Source of the DNA: Sulfolobus sp. A20
Lineage (GTDB): Archaea; Thermoproteota; Thermoprotei_A; Sulfolobales; Sulfolobaceae
NCBI RefSeq assembly: GCF_001719125.1
Contig: NZ_CP017006.1
Span: forward strand, 744,001 to 808,000
Reading direction: 5' to 3'
DNA: 64,000 nt
Shown: positions 1-7,510 of the stretch, piece by piece
Position numbering within the stretch: the stretch's first letter is position 1
How the letters are laid out: each line of letters opens with the position of its first letter
Made by a program: the position numbers and the translations under genes
The notes under the pieces: model-generated
What the model was told of the DNA's origin: nothing
Database searches by the model: none
Seen by the model: the letters and a program-made list of their open reading frames with translations, nothing else

Positions 1-91
1 ACTTGAAACATAAAATCCCATACGTGGCTCATATGTAATTAAAAAGAATAAATTTTAAACCTTATATTCTCAAACTTTTCTGAGTCTTAGA

Positions 92-556
92 ATGATAACA
101 GCAGAAATGGTACCATATGATATTTTGATAAAAAGGCTTGCATCATATATCAAGGAAAACGTAAAGACTGTATCTCCTCCAGAATGGGCTATTTTCGCCA
201 AAACTGCAAGTTTTAAGGAGAGAGTACCCGATAATCCAGAAGAATGGTGGTATGTTAGGGCTGCATCACTACTCAGAAAAGTATATGTTAATGGTAGTGT
301 TGGAATTGAAAAGTCTAAAATAATCTATGGGGGGAGTAAGAGAAGAGGAACTAAACCAGAAAGATCTGTAAGAGCTCCTGGACACGCTAATAGGTTAATA
401 TTACAACAATTAGAAAAAGCAGGATTAGTGCAGAAAGTTAAGAATAAAGGAAGAGTATTAACTCCGAGAGGAAGAGCACTACTAGATAAAATAGCATACG
501 AAATATTTAAAGAGTTGGCAGACAATAATCCTTCTTTGAAAGTATATCTAGAATAG
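92..556 (+). CDS. rps19e: Small-subunit ribosomal protein S19e
   Basis: Structural protein of the archaeal/eukaryotic 30S/40S subunit with no bacterial counterpart. The 154-residue product has the S19e winged-helix signature: the segment [10 protein letters not shown] near residue 30, [14 protein letters not shown] near 50-64, and the basic [14 protein letters not shown] loop near 80-93, ending in a helix with [11 protein letters not shown]. Full length for the family. ATG 92 is preceded by a TATA-like ATTTTAAAC near 52-60. An in-frame ATG at 107 is an alternative start. It is the first gene of a long translation/secretion operon; the next gene follows after 13 nt with an AGGTGAG ribosome binding site. 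Confidence 0.95.
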   Translation: MITAEMVPYDILIKRLASYIKENVKTVSPPEWAIFAKTASFKERVPDNPEEWWYVRAASLLRKVYVNGSVGIEKSKIIYGGSKRRGTKPERSVRAPGHANRLILQQLEKAGLVQKVKNKGRVLTPRGRALLDKIAYEIFKELADNNPSLKVYLE

Positions 557-569
557 AAGGTGAGATAAA

Positions 570-926
570 ATGTCTTCTCCAGATAATTATGACGATGAGG
601 AACTCCAAGAGATATTGAGAAGAAGAGCAATGCAAGAGCAGAGAAGAATGGAGGAAGAGAGAAAAAGGAAAGCTGAGGTGGAAGCTCAGAAAGAGGCTTT
701 ACTTAGAGCTATTTTAACATCTGAAGCCAGATTAAGACTTAATAACGTAAAGCTGGTAAAGCCAGAATTAGCTGAATCATTAGAGAATCAACTAATAGCT
801 TTAGCACAGTCTGGGAGAATAAAAGTTCCAATAACGGATGAGGAGCTAAAACAAATATTAGCACAAATTTCTGAGCAGAATAAACGTGACTTCAAGATAC
901 AGATAAAGGAGAGGGGATGGAAATGA
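570..926 (+). CDS. PDCD5-family DNA-binding protein
   Basis: Archaeal homologue of human PDCD5/TFAR19, a small helical protein reported to bind DNA; its cellular role in archaea is unclear. The 118-residue sequence has the family layout: an acidic N terminus, a long charged helix with [18 protein letters not shown] (about residues 15-33), then a three-helix core containing [19 protein letters not shown] and the C-terminal [13 protein letters not shown] segment. Its place between rps19e and rpl39e is conserved in archaea. The start has a GGTGAG ribosome binding site, and the stop overlaps the rpl39e start as ATGA at 923-926. Confidence 0.92.
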   Translation: MSSPDNYDDEELQEILRRRAMQEQRRMEEERKRKAEVEAQKEALLRAILTSEARLRLNNVKLVKPELAESLENQLIALAQSGRIKVPITDEELKQILAQISEQNKRDFKIQIKERGWK

Positions 927-1078
927 GTAGAAACAAACCATTAGGCAAAAAGATAAGACTAGGTAAGGCAATGAAATCAAACGTACCCATTCCAATATGG
1001 GTAGTTTTAAAAACGGGAGGAAAAGTTAGATTTAACCCACTGAGAAGAAATTGGAGAAGAAATAAGTTAAAGGTGTAA
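923..1078 (+). CDS. rpl39e: Large-subunit ribosomal protein L39e
   Basis: Tiny basic protein (51 residues) that lies in the peptide exit tunnel of archaeal and eukaryotic large subunits. It begins [18 protein letters not shown] and ends with the diagnostic [17 protein letters not shown] segment; length is exactly that expected. The start ATG at 923 overlaps the stop of the PDCD5 gene (ATGA), and the upstream GGAGAGGGGATGG is a strong ribosome binding site. The stop at 1076-1078 lies 4 nt before rpl31e. Confidence 0.95.
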   Translation: MSRNKPLGKKIRLGKAMKSNVPIPIWVVLKTGGKVRFNPLRRNWRRNKLKV

Positions 1079-1082
1079 ATAA

Positions 1083-1349
1083 ATGAAGGAGAAGGATAAT
1101 TTTGAAATGGTAGTAAATCTAAGAAGAGTAAAGATGGGAAGAAGAAACATTAGAAGTAGGAGAGCTGTTAACACGATAAGAGAAATAGTCAGAAGACACT
1201 TTAATGCTGAAAGAGTTGTAGTAGACCCATTATTACCTAGGATTGTAACAAGGAATGGAAGTGATAAGGTTCAAGGCAAAGTTAGAATTGTTGTAACCAA
1301 GATAGGAGAAAAAATATATCTTGTTAGACCCGCTATTAAGAGTAAATGA
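1083..1349 (+). CDS. rpl31e: Large-subunit ribosomal protein L31e
   Basis: Archaeal/eukaryotic-type L31e, located near the exit tunnel rim. The 88-residue protein has the family pattern: an N-terminal strand with MVVNLRRV, a basic stretch [22 protein letters not shown], and the C-terminal [18 protein letters not shown] strand pair. The stop codon overlaps the start of aIF6 by four bases (ATGA at 1346-1349), indicating translational coupling in the operon. Confidence 0.94.
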   Translation: MKEKDNFEMVVNLRRVKMGRRNIRSRRAVNTIREIVRRHFNAERVVVDPLLPRIVTRNGSDKVQGKVRIVVTKIGEKIYLVRPAIKSK

Positions 1350-2017
1350 ATATAAAAAGAGTGTCAATTTTTGGGACAGACAATATAGGCGTTTATATTT
1401 TTACTAATAATAAATATACAATAGTTCCTAAAGGTGTTGAAAAAGAGGTAAAGGATGCCATATCTGAGATTTTAAATACTGAGATAATTGAGGCAGAAAT
1501 TTCACGAAGCTTTATCATAGGTATCTATATTACAGGCAATGATAATGGAATACTTTTACCTAAAACTACTACATCTGACGAATTAAAAATTCTTAAAGAA
1601 AATTTAAAGGATTGTAGAGTAGAGGTCCTAAATTCTAGAGTCACAGCGCTAGGAAATACAATACTAACTAATAATAATGGAGCAGTTATTTATCCAGAAT
1701 TTACAAATGCGGAAGAAAAAGTAATAAAGGAGACTTTAGGAGTAGATGAGATAAAGAAGACGAGAATTGCTCAAATGATTACCGTAGGATCAGTCGGTGT
1801 GGTAACTAACAAGGGGGGACTAGTTCATATTAACGCGAGCGAAGAAGAATTAAAGGAATTAGAAAAATTATTTAAAGTAAAAATAGATATTGGTACCGTG
1901 AACTTTGGTAGCGTTTTTATAAGGAGCGGATTAATAGCAAATGATAAAGGGGCCTTGGTAGGATCTTCTACTACGGGTCCAGAGATTTTAAGAATCCAAA
2001 AAGCATTAGGTGAATGA
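1346..2017 (+). CDS. eif6: Translation initiation factor aIF6
   Basis: Ribosome anti-association factor that binds the large subunit and prevents premature joining with the small subunit. The 223-residue protein shows the five-fold pseudo-repeat of eIF6; each repeat carries a GxxxxxNNxGxxxxP-like strand, for example [17 protein letters not shown] and [17 protein letters not shown]. Full length. ATG 1346 overlaps the rpl31e stop. Its stop at 2015-2017 lies just before the rplX start, continuing the tightly coupled operon. Confidence 0.95.
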   Translation: MNIKRVSIFGTDNIGVYIFTNNKYTIVPKGVEKEVKDAISEILNTEIIEAEISRSFIIGIYITGNDNGILLPKTTTSDELKILKENLKDCRVEVLNSRVTALGNTILTNNNGAVIYPEFTNAEEKVIKETLGVDEIKKTRIAQMITVGSVGVVTNKGGLVHINASEEELKELEKLFKVKIDIGTVNFGSVFIRSGLIANDKGALVGSSTTGPEILRIQKALGE

Positions 2018-2018
2018 G

Positions 2019-2279
2019 ATGAGTGAAATAAAATATTACCTAATTAAGGGAACCGCGCTATTTGGAGAATCACACTACCCAGAAAGGAGAAAATTTGTTA
2101 AAGTAATTAGAGCTTTAAATGAAAAACAAGCTACTGAATATATTTATTCCTATTTTGGTAGTAAGAACAAAATTAAAAGATATAACATAAAAATAGAGGA
2201 AATAAGAGAGCTAAAGGAAGAAGAAGTTATAGATAAAAGAGTAAAAGAGATTGGAAAATTGGAAAAGATTATAGTGTGA
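2019..2279 (+). CDS. rplX: Large-subunit ribosomal protein LX (L18Ae family)
   Basis: Archaeal LX, the homologue of eukaryotic L18a/eL20. Starting at ATG 2019 gives 86 residues, the normal LX size, beginning [18 protein letters not shown]; the family pattern includes [25 protein letters not shown] in pieces at residues 25-50 and ends in a charged helix. I prefer ATG 2019 over the in-frame GTG 2010 because GGTGA at 2009-2013 is then correctly placed as a ribosome binding site. It is followed by pfdA with almost no spacer. Confidence 0.9.
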   Translation: MSEIKYYLIKGTALFGESHYPERRKFVKVIRALNEKQATEYIYSYFGSKNKIKRYNIKIEEIRELKEEEVIDKRVKEIGKLEKIIV

Positions 2280-2284
2280 GAAAT

Positions 2285-2728
2285 ATGAGTCAAAATCAAG
2301 GAGCTATTTCGTTAGAGGACTTAATAGCGCAGGCGGATTATTTAAGAAAATATATAGACTCTCTTCAGAAGACTCAATTGGAGATATTAGATTCATTAAG
2401 TTCCGTAGATTCAGCTAAGCAGGCTATTGAAGAGATGAAAAAGGGAGGAAACCCTCAAATGATGATGTTTCTCGATAAAAAGGGATATGCCTTAGTTAAA
2501 GTCAATGGAGCAACTGTTGATAAAATAATAATCCACTTAGGTTTAAGTTATTATGCGGAAGTGAGCCCAGATGACGCAGTAAAGATTTTAGATAAAAAGA
2601 AGGATGAATTAGAAAAAGCAGCACAGAGTCTAAATAATGAACTTCAGAAGGCAGCAGATACTTATAATCAGATAGTAGATATTTTAAATCAGATTCAGCA
2701 AGCTGCCGCCAAACAACAAGGTGAATAA
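2285..2728 (+). CDS. pfdA: Prefoldin subunit alpha
   Basis: Alpha subunit of the hexameric archaeal prefoldin, a chaperone that delivers unfolded proteins to the thermosome. From ATG 2285 the product is 147 residues: an N-terminal coiled-coil helix ([18 protein letters not shown]), a central beta hairpin pair ([14 protein letters not shown] and [19 protein letters not shown]) and a long C-terminal coiled-coil helix. An in-frame GTG at 2276 would overlap the rplX stop and add three residues; ATG is preferred. The 3' end supplies the GGTGA ribosome binding site for ftsY (2720-2724). Confidence 0.93.
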   Translation: MSQNQGAISLEDLIAQADYLRKYIDSLQKTQLEILDSLSSVDSAKQAIEEMKKGGNPQMMMFLDKKGYALVKVNGATVDKIIIHLGLSYYAEVSPDDAVKILDKKKDELEKAAQSLNNELQKAADTYNQIVDILNQIQQAAAKQQGE

Positions 2729-2729
2729 A

Positions 2730-3807
2730 TTGTTTTGACAAATTAAAAAAAGCTTTTTCCAGTTTTGCTGACAAAATTAAGGGGGAAAATAAAGAAAGAG
2801 CTACTAGTGAGGAAAAGCCAGAAAAGGCTGAATTACAACAGATAGTTCCGCAAATCGAGGAAAAGAAAGAGGAGCAAGCAGAGGGTTCGAAAAGAAATGA
2901 TGAAGTAAATGTTAGTCAACCAGAAGAAAAAAGAGGATTAGGTATTTTCGATTTTTTAAGATATAGGGAGATCAAAGAAAGTGACATAGAGGAGCTCATA
3001 GAAGAACTCAGATATCAGCTATTAGAGAGTGATGTTTCATTTGAGGTTACAGAAAAAATTTTAAATGATTTAAAAAATAACTTAGTAGGAAAAAAGATAA
3101 GAAGGAGTGATGATATAGAGAAAATTACAAAAGAGTCGCTAAAAAAATCTATAGAAGAAATCCTAACAAAAAATAAACCAATAGACATAGTTAGTGAAAT
3201 AAAAAAGTCACAAAAACCTTACGTCATAGTGTTCTTTGGAATAAATGGAGTAGGTAAAACTACGACTATTGCAAAATTTGCATACTTATTAAAGAAAAGC
3301 GGAATTAATACCATAATAGCAGCATCAGATACCTTTAGAGCGGCTGCACAAGAGCAACTAACTATTCATGCTAATAATTTGGGAATACCAATTATTAAGG
3401 GAAAATATGGGGCTGATCCCGCGTCAGTAGCCTTTGATGCAATTCAAGCAGCTAAAAGTAGAGGTATTGATGTAGTCTTAATAGATACTGCCGGGAGAAT
3501 GCATACGGATTCAGATCTAGTTAATGAACTAAAAAGGATTCTAAGGATAACTAAGCCAAATTTAAGAATCTTAATTTTAGACTCATTAAGCGGAAATGAT
3601 GCTCTAGAGCAAGCAAAATATTTTGAAAATAATGTGGGATTTGACCTGGTTATCTTAACTAAAGTGGATGCTGATGTTAAAGGCGGTATAGCTTTATCAT
3701 TGGCATATGAGTTAAGTAAGCCAGTAGGATATCTTGGAATTGGACAAACTTATGATGATTTAATACCTTTTGATGCTAACTGGTTCATTAATAAGATATT
3801 TGAGTAA
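2730..3807 (+). CDS. ftsY: Signal recognition particle receptor FtsY (apparent +1 shift at codon 2-3)
   Basis: SRP receptor GTPase that docks the SRP-ribosome complex at the membrane. The readable frame contains a charged Lys/Glu-rich A region (about residues 15-70), an N domain (IKESDIEELIEELRYQLLES), and a G domain with P-loop GINGVGKTTT, DTFRAAAQEQ, DTAGRMH and TKVDAD motifs, ending at 3807. The problem is the start: this frame is open from 2725 but has no ATG, GTG or TTG until 3229, far inside the N domain. A TTG at 2730, five bases after GGTGA, is the natural start, but it reads TTG TTT TGA. Skipping one T (TTG TTT GAC) restores a 358-residue protein. This is either a one-base sequence error or mutation in the T run 2733-2736, or a real +1 frameshift. 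Downstream is secE. Confidence 0.85.
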
Positions 3808-3837
3808 TTTTAATACCCATTGCTCAAATAGGTTAAT

Positions 3838-4029
3838 GTGAGCTCAAATAATAAAATAATAAATTGGTTTAGAAGGCTTAGAGAGGATTGGAATAGAATA
3901 ATTACTGTCTCTAGAAAGCCTGATAGAAATTATTTCTCGTTAAACCTTAAAGTAACTTTGTTAGTATTAGCTGTTATAGGAGTCTTAGCTTATATCATAC
4001 AATTAGTTTTAACGCTAATTGGGGTGTAA
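3838..4029 (+). CDS. secE: Preprotein translocase subunit SecE/Sec61-gamma
   Basis: Small subunit that clamps the SecY channel in the cytoplasmic membrane. The 63-residue protein has an amphipathic basic N-terminal helix (IINWFRRLREDWNRIITVSRK) and one C-terminal membrane segment (about residues 38-60, VTLLVLAVIGVLAYIIQLV), the usual single-span archaeal form. The start is GTG 3838. Its stop lies within the ribosome binding region of the next gene, spt5, an adjacency (secE-nusG) conserved in archaea and bacteria. Confidence 0.92.
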   Translation: MSSNNKIINWFRRLREDWNRIITVSRKPDRNYFSLNLKVTLLVLAVIGVLAYIIQLVLTLIGV

Positions 4030-4033
4030 ATTA

Positions 4034-4495
4034 TTGGAAGAAAAACCATCGACAAGAAACTATTACGCAGTAAAGGTTACAGGGGGTCATGAAATAACGG
4101 TCGCATTAATGTTAGAGGAAAGAATAAAATCGAATAATATTAGAGGAGTTTACTCTATAATTGTTCCACCAAATTTAAAAGGATATGTCATAATTGAGGC
4201 TGAAGGGTTACACATAGTAAGATTATTAATATCGGGAATAAGAAATGCTAAAGGACTAGCTCAAGGATTATTACCTAGAGAGGAAATTCTGAAATTAGTA
4301 TCGAAGAGGCAGATAGTGCTTACATTAAAGCCTGGAGACGTAGTAGAAGTAATCTCTGGGCCATTTAGGGGTACTCAGGCCCAGGTCGTAAGAGTCGAGG
4401 AATCTAAAGGAGAGGTAGTGTTAAATATCTTAGAATCTACATTTCCATTACAGGTAACAGTTCCATTAGACCAAGTTAGATTAACCAAAAGGTGA
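4034..4495 (+). CDS. spt5: Transcription elongation factor Spt5 (NusG)
   Basis: Archaeal Spt5, which with Spt4 binds the RNA polymerase clamp and promotes processive elongation. Residues about 10-90 form the NGN domain (NYYAVKVTGGHEITVALMLEER), and residues about 95-150 form the KOW domain (LKPGDVVEVISGPFRGTQAQV). I chose TTG 4034 because GGGGTG at 4021-4026 is spaced seven bases before it; TTG 4019, overlapping secE, would add five residues. It sits directly before the L11-L1-L10-L12 genes, as in many archaea. Confidence 0.92.
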   Translation: MEEKPSTRNYYAVKVTGGHEITVALMLEERIKSNNIRGVYSIIVPPNLKGYVIIEAEGLHIVRLLISGIRNAKGLAQGLLPREEILKLVSKRQIVLTLKPGDVVEVISGPFRGTQAQVVRVEESKGEVVLNILESTFPLQVTVPLDQVRLTKR

Positions 4496-4503
4496 AGTAA
4501 GTT

Positions 4504-5016
4504 ATGCCTACAAAATCCATTAAAATAGTCGTTGAAGGTGGAAATGTAAAACCAGGTCCGCCATTGGCACCTACATTATCTCAGCTAGGACTAAACGTTG
4601 GAGAAGTGGTGAAAAAGTTAAATGAGGCCACAAGCAGCTTCAAAGGCATGACAGTCCCAGTAACCCTTGAAGTTGATACTTCTACGAAAAAATATGACAT
4701 AAAAGTTGGAATCCCTACTACGACTGCACTTTTATTGAAAGAAGTTGGAGCCAGTGAGCCCTCTGGTGATCCTAAAAATAAGAAAATTGGTAACCTATCA
4801 CTGGAACAAATAGTTAAAGTGGCAATAATGAAAAAACCATCGCTTACTGCTAAATCTCTTAAGGCAGCTGTTAAATCGATAGTAGGTAGTGCTAGATCAA
4901 TAGGTATAACTGTTGAAAACAAGGATCCCAAGGAAGTTATAAAGGAAATAGAAGAAGGCAAGTATAATGATTTATTATCCAAATATGAAAATCAATGGAA
5001 TGAGGTGAAGGAATAA
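4504..5016 (+). CDS. rpl11: Large-subunit ribosomal protein L11
   Basis: L11 binds the GTPase-associated region of 23S rRNA and forms the base of the L10-L12 stalk. The 170-residue protein has the N-terminal domain with [19 protein letters not shown] (about residues 13-31) and the rRNA-binding C-terminal domain with [14 protein letters not shown] and [12 protein letters not shown] (about residues 95-145). A Sulfolobales-type extension follows the C-terminal domain. ATG 4504 is preceded by AGGTGAAG. The stop abuts the rpl1 ATG without any spacer. Confidence 0.95.
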   Translation: MPTKSIKIVVEGGNVKPGPPLAPTLSQLGLNVGEVVKKLNEATSSFKGMTVPVTLEVDTSTKKYDIKVGIPTTTALLLKEVGASEPSGDPKNKKIGNLSLEQIVKVAIMKKPSLTAKSLKAAVKSIVGSARSIGITVENKDPKEVIKEIEEGKYNDLLSKYENQWNEVKE

Positions 5017-5673
5017 ATGCCGATAGTCGGCAAGGATATAATCGAGAGTTCACTGAAAAATTCTTTGTCTCCAGAGAATAATCCTAAAAGGAATTTCGTG
5101 CAGAGTGTAGAGCTAATAGTAACTTTTAAAGATGTCGATATGAAGAAGGGAGATCTGAAGTTAAGGGAGATAATCGTATTGCCTAAGCCACCCGAGAAAC
5201 CAAAAAAGGTTTTAGTAGTTCCCACTTTCCAGCAAATAGAATACGCCAAAAAAGCTGAACCTAACGTCATACTTACCAGAGAAGAGTTACAAAAGCTACA
5301 AGGCAACAAGAGGGCTGTTAAAAAACTAGCTAGACAAAACGATTGGTTCCTAATCTCAGCTGAGTCCATGTCTTTAGTTGGAAGAATACTCGGACCAGCA
5401 TTAGGACCCAGAGGAAAATTCCCAACACCTCTGCCAAACACTGCAGATATTACCGAATATATCTTAAGATTTAAGAGATCTACTATTGTTAAGACTAAAG
5501 ATCAACCTCAAACACAAACTTTCATAGGATTAGAAAATCAACAACCTTCGGATTTGGCTGAAAATGCTATAGCTGTGCTTAATGCAATAGAGAGCAAGGT
5601 TTCTCCTTCTAAAATCAGAAGCATCTATGTAAAAACGACAATGGGAAAAATAATTAAAGTCCCCATAAGGTGA
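5017..5673 (+). CDS. rpl1: Large-subunit ribosomal protein L1
   Basis: L1 forms the mobile E-site stalk and in archaea can repress its own mRNA. The 218-residue protein has the two-domain L1 layout: domain I strands ([19 protein letters not shown]), domain II with [22 protein letters not shown], and the diagnostic [21 protein letters not shown] in part at about residues 119-139. It starts at the base after the rpl11 stop, with GAGGTGAAGG upstream as ribosome binding site. rpl10 follows after 6 nt. Confidence 0.95.
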   Translation: MPIVGKDIIESSLKNSLSPENNPKRNFVQSVELIVTFKDVDMKKGDLKLREIIVLPKPPEKPKKVLVVPTFQQIEYAKKAEPNVILTREELQKLQGNKRAVKKLARQNDWFLISAESMSLVGRILGPALGPRGKFPTPLPNTADITEYILRFKRSTIVKTKDQPQTQTFIGLENQQPSDLAENAIAVLNAIESKVSPSKIRSIYVKTTMGKIIKVPIR

Positions 5674-5679
5674 AGGTTC

Positions 5680-6687
5680 ATGGCTCTAGCATTAAAACAG
5701 AAAAAAATTCCCTCATGGAAGATCGAAGAAGTAAAGGAGCTCGAAGAGCTAATTAAAAATAGTAAGACAGTTTTAATAGCTAATCTTGAGGGTTTTCCCG
5801 CAGATAAATTACATGAAATTAGAAAGAAATTAAGAGGAAAGGCGGTCATAAAGGTTACTAAAAACAGTTTATTTGAAATCGCTGCTAAGAATGCGGGCAT
5901 CGACATAGAAAAAATAAAAGGATATCTTACTGGTCCAAATGCGTTCATTTTCACTAATGATAATCCGTTTGCTATGAACATGTTCTTTGAGAACTATAAG
6001 TTAAGAAGATATGCGATGCCAGGAGACAAGGCTGAGGAAGATGTTATAATACCAGCTGGAGATACTGGAATGACCGCAGGACCAATATTAAGTGTATTTG
6101 GTAAATTAAAGGTACAAACTAGAGTTCAAGATGGAAAAGTTCATGTAGTTAAGGATACTTTAGTAGCTAAAAAAGGAGATCCTATACCAGTTGAAGCGTT
6201 ACCTATATTACAGAAACTTGGAATAATGCCAACATTTGTAAAATTAAAGATTAAAATAGCTTATCATGAAGGTTTAGTAATTCCAGAAGAAAATTTAAAA
6301 CTAGATTTAGACGCTTATAGAAGAAATATCGAAGAGGCTTATAGAAACGCATTTACGTTAGCTGTGGAAATTGCATATCCGGAAGCAGAAATATTAAGAT
6401 TTACCATAACTAATGCTGTAAGAAAAGCCATAATGCTTGCGTCAGAATTAGGATACATAACACCAGAAACGGCTCAAGTAGTATTTGCTAGGGCAGTATC
6501 GAAAGCATATGCCTTAGCCTCGGCTATTAGTGGAAAGGTTGATTTAGGAATTCAGATACCCAAAGCAGAAACCAAACCACAAAGTCAAGAAAAGATAGAG
6601 GAGAAGAAAGAAGAGAAGAAAGAGGAAGAAAAGAAAGGACCAAGCGAAGAAGAAATTGGAGGCGGACTAGCATCACTTTTTGGGTGA
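5680..6687 (+). CDS. rpl10: Large-subunit stalk protein L10 (P0)
   Basis: P0 is the stalk base that binds rRNA and carries several L12/P1 dimers, which recruit translation factors. The 335-residue protein has the archaeal N-terminal rRNA-binding domain (about residues 1-110, with [16 protein letters not shown]), an inserted domain (about 110-185), helices that bind P1 dimers (about 200-290), and a charged hinge ending in the [16 protein letters not shown] tip that contacts elongation factors. The tail is nearly identical to that of L12, even at DNA level (62-bp repeat 6597-6658). It is followed by a separate promoter for rpl12. Confidence 0.95.
   Translation: MALALKQKKIPSWKIEEVKELEELIKNSKTVLIANLEGFPADKLHEIRKKLRGKAVIKVTKNSLFEIAAKNAGIDIEKIKGYLTGPNAFIFTNDNPFAMNMFFENYKLRRYAMPGDKAEEDVIIPAGDTGMTAGPILSVFGKLKVQTRVQDGKVHVVKDTLVAKKGDPIPVEALPILQKLGIMPTFVKLKIKIAYHEGLVIPEENLKLDLDAYRRNIEEAYRNAFTLAVEIAYPEAEILRFTITNAVRKAIMLASELGYITPETAQVVFARAVSKAYALASAISGKVDLGIQIPKAETKPQSQEKIEEKKEEKKEEEKKGPSEEEIGGGLASLFG
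6597..6658 (+). repeat. 62-bp direct repeat, copy 1 (rpl10 tail)
   Basis: This stretch encodes the charged hinge and start of the acidic tip of L10 and is identical, base for base, to 6966-7027 in rpl12. The two proteins are known to share this tail in archaea. The perfect identity at synonymous positions points to recent gene conversion or strong constraint. Confidence 0.9.
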
Positions 6688-6694
6688 TAAAAAA

Positions 6695-6703
6695 TTTATA
6701 TAT
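6695..6703 (+). promoter_or_regulatory. TATA box for rpl12
   Basis: The 48-nt gap between rpl10 and rpl12 holds TTTATATAT, a very good Sulfolobus TATA box, about 35-40 nt before the rpl12 ATG. This puts the transcript start near 6725, leaving a short leader with GTGTGAGAT before ATG 6736. It would let the multi-copy stalk protein L12 be made in excess over the single-copy L10 from the upstream operon. Inferred from position and sequence only. Confidence 0.65.
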
Positions 6704-6735
6704 CTTAACCCAAAAAGAGTGAGTGTGAGATAAAA

Positions 6736-7056
6736 ATGGAGTATGTCTATGCAAGTCTACTATTACATTCAGCTAAAAAAGAAATAAGTGAAGATAGTTT
6801 AAAGAATGTCCTTACAGCAGCTGGTATAAGTGTAGATGAGGTCAGATTAAAGGCTGTTGTAGCTGCATTAAAAGAAGTTAACATTGATGAAGTGTTGAAG
6901 AACGCTTCAGCAATGCCAGTAGCTGTAGCTGCAGCTCCGCAACAAGCTACGCAACAAGCACCTGCAGAGGAGAAGAAAGAAGAGAAGAAAGAGGAAGAAA
7001 AGAAAGGACCAAGCGAAGAAGAAATTGCAAGTGGGCTAGCATCCTTATTCGGATGA
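6736..7056 (+). CDS. rpl12: Large-subunit stalk protein L12 (P1)
   Basis: Archaeal P1/L12, present in several dimers on P0 and recruiting translation GTPases. The 106-residue protein has the N-terminal dimerisation domain ([20 protein letters not shown] and helices to about residue 60), an Ala-rich hinge ([17 protein letters not shown]), a Lys/Glu-rich linker and the factor-binding tip GLASLFG. Normal family length. It has its own promoter, and a T-rich terminator follows, closing the operon. Confidence 0.95.
   Translation: MEYVYASLLLHSAKKEISEDSLKNVLTAAGISVDEVRLKAVVAALKEVNIDEVLKNASAMPVAVAAAPQQATQQAPAEEKKEEKKEEEKKGPSEEEIASGLASLFG
6966..7027 (+). repeat. 62-bp direct repeat, copy 2 (rpl12 tail)
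   Basis: Second copy of the 62-bp sequence at 6597-6658, encoding the same hinge and acidic tip in rpl12. The reading frame is the same in both. See copy 1. Confidence 0.9.
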
Positions 7057-7094
7057 GCGTTTCTGATCTAGTATCACTAATAATTACTTCTAAA

Positions 7095-7107
7095 CTTTTT
7101 TAATTTT
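7095..7107 (+). terminator. T-rich transcription terminator after rpl12
   Basis: CTTTTTTAATTTT lies about 40 nt past the rpl12 stop, the form of intrinsic termination site common in Sulfolobales. It would end the long operon that starts with rps19e. No hairpin is needed or seen directly before it. Confidence 0.55.
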
Positions 7108-7478
7108 CAATTAATTGAGGCTACAAAAAGTTATCTTTGACTAGGAAAATATCATAGATAACGCTATTTTATTTGAACAAATTCTTTATTGGCTAACTAC
7201 CATCACATGCCGGAAAATATTCAGCACAGTTTATCTAGGGCAAGAATTGATAACAGACATCATAAATCAAACTAAGCTAATGACTTTTCATCATCGAAGC
7301 TATTATCTAAATTCGAATATTAATAAAAAATAAGTAAAATAGGCATATTCAATTACAACTTACATCTTAACTTGTAAAAAGTTACAAATTTGCTGGATGA
7401 GTAGTTAGTTAGATAGGAAAATCACAATATAATTAGGAAAAATAACAAGAACTTTGTGAAACTTGAAAACTGGCTTTA
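7108..7478. other. Gene-free AT-rich spacer before alaS
   Basis: Between the terminator of the ribosomal operon and the alaS promoter I see no coding region of useful length. The stretch contains a possible hairpin, GTTATCT pairing with AGATAAC across a loop of about 20 nt (near 7128-7160), and a perfect TTGTAA/TTACAA palindrome at 7372-7387. Neither has a recognisable role. Confidence 0.5.
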
Positions 7479-7479
7479 C

Positions 7480-7487
7480 TTTTTAAG
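7480..7487 (+). promoter_or_regulatory. TATA box of alaS
   Basis: TTTTTAAG is centred about 27 nt before ATG 7511. With the usual Sulfolobus spacing, transcription would begin at or next to the start codon, so the alaS message is probably leaderless. No ribosome binding site precedes the ATG, which fits. Confidence 0.55.
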
Positions 7488-7510
7488 CTTTAATTACTTT
7501 CTTTTAGTAT

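Noticed and set aside
325-630. 101-codon open frame on the minus strand
   Set aside because: It lies across rps19e and the PDCD5 gene, which are certain; composition reflects the complementary strand.
3229-3807. Short FtsY reading from GTG 3229
   Set aside because: This would begin inside the N domain, losing the parts needed for SRP binding. The upstream frame is open and clearly FtsY, so the full-length gene is annotated.
7258-7294. C/D-box-like sRNA on the minus strand (ATGATGA and ATGATGT boxes)
   Set aside because: No D or D' box (CTGA) at the right distance, and no terminal stem.
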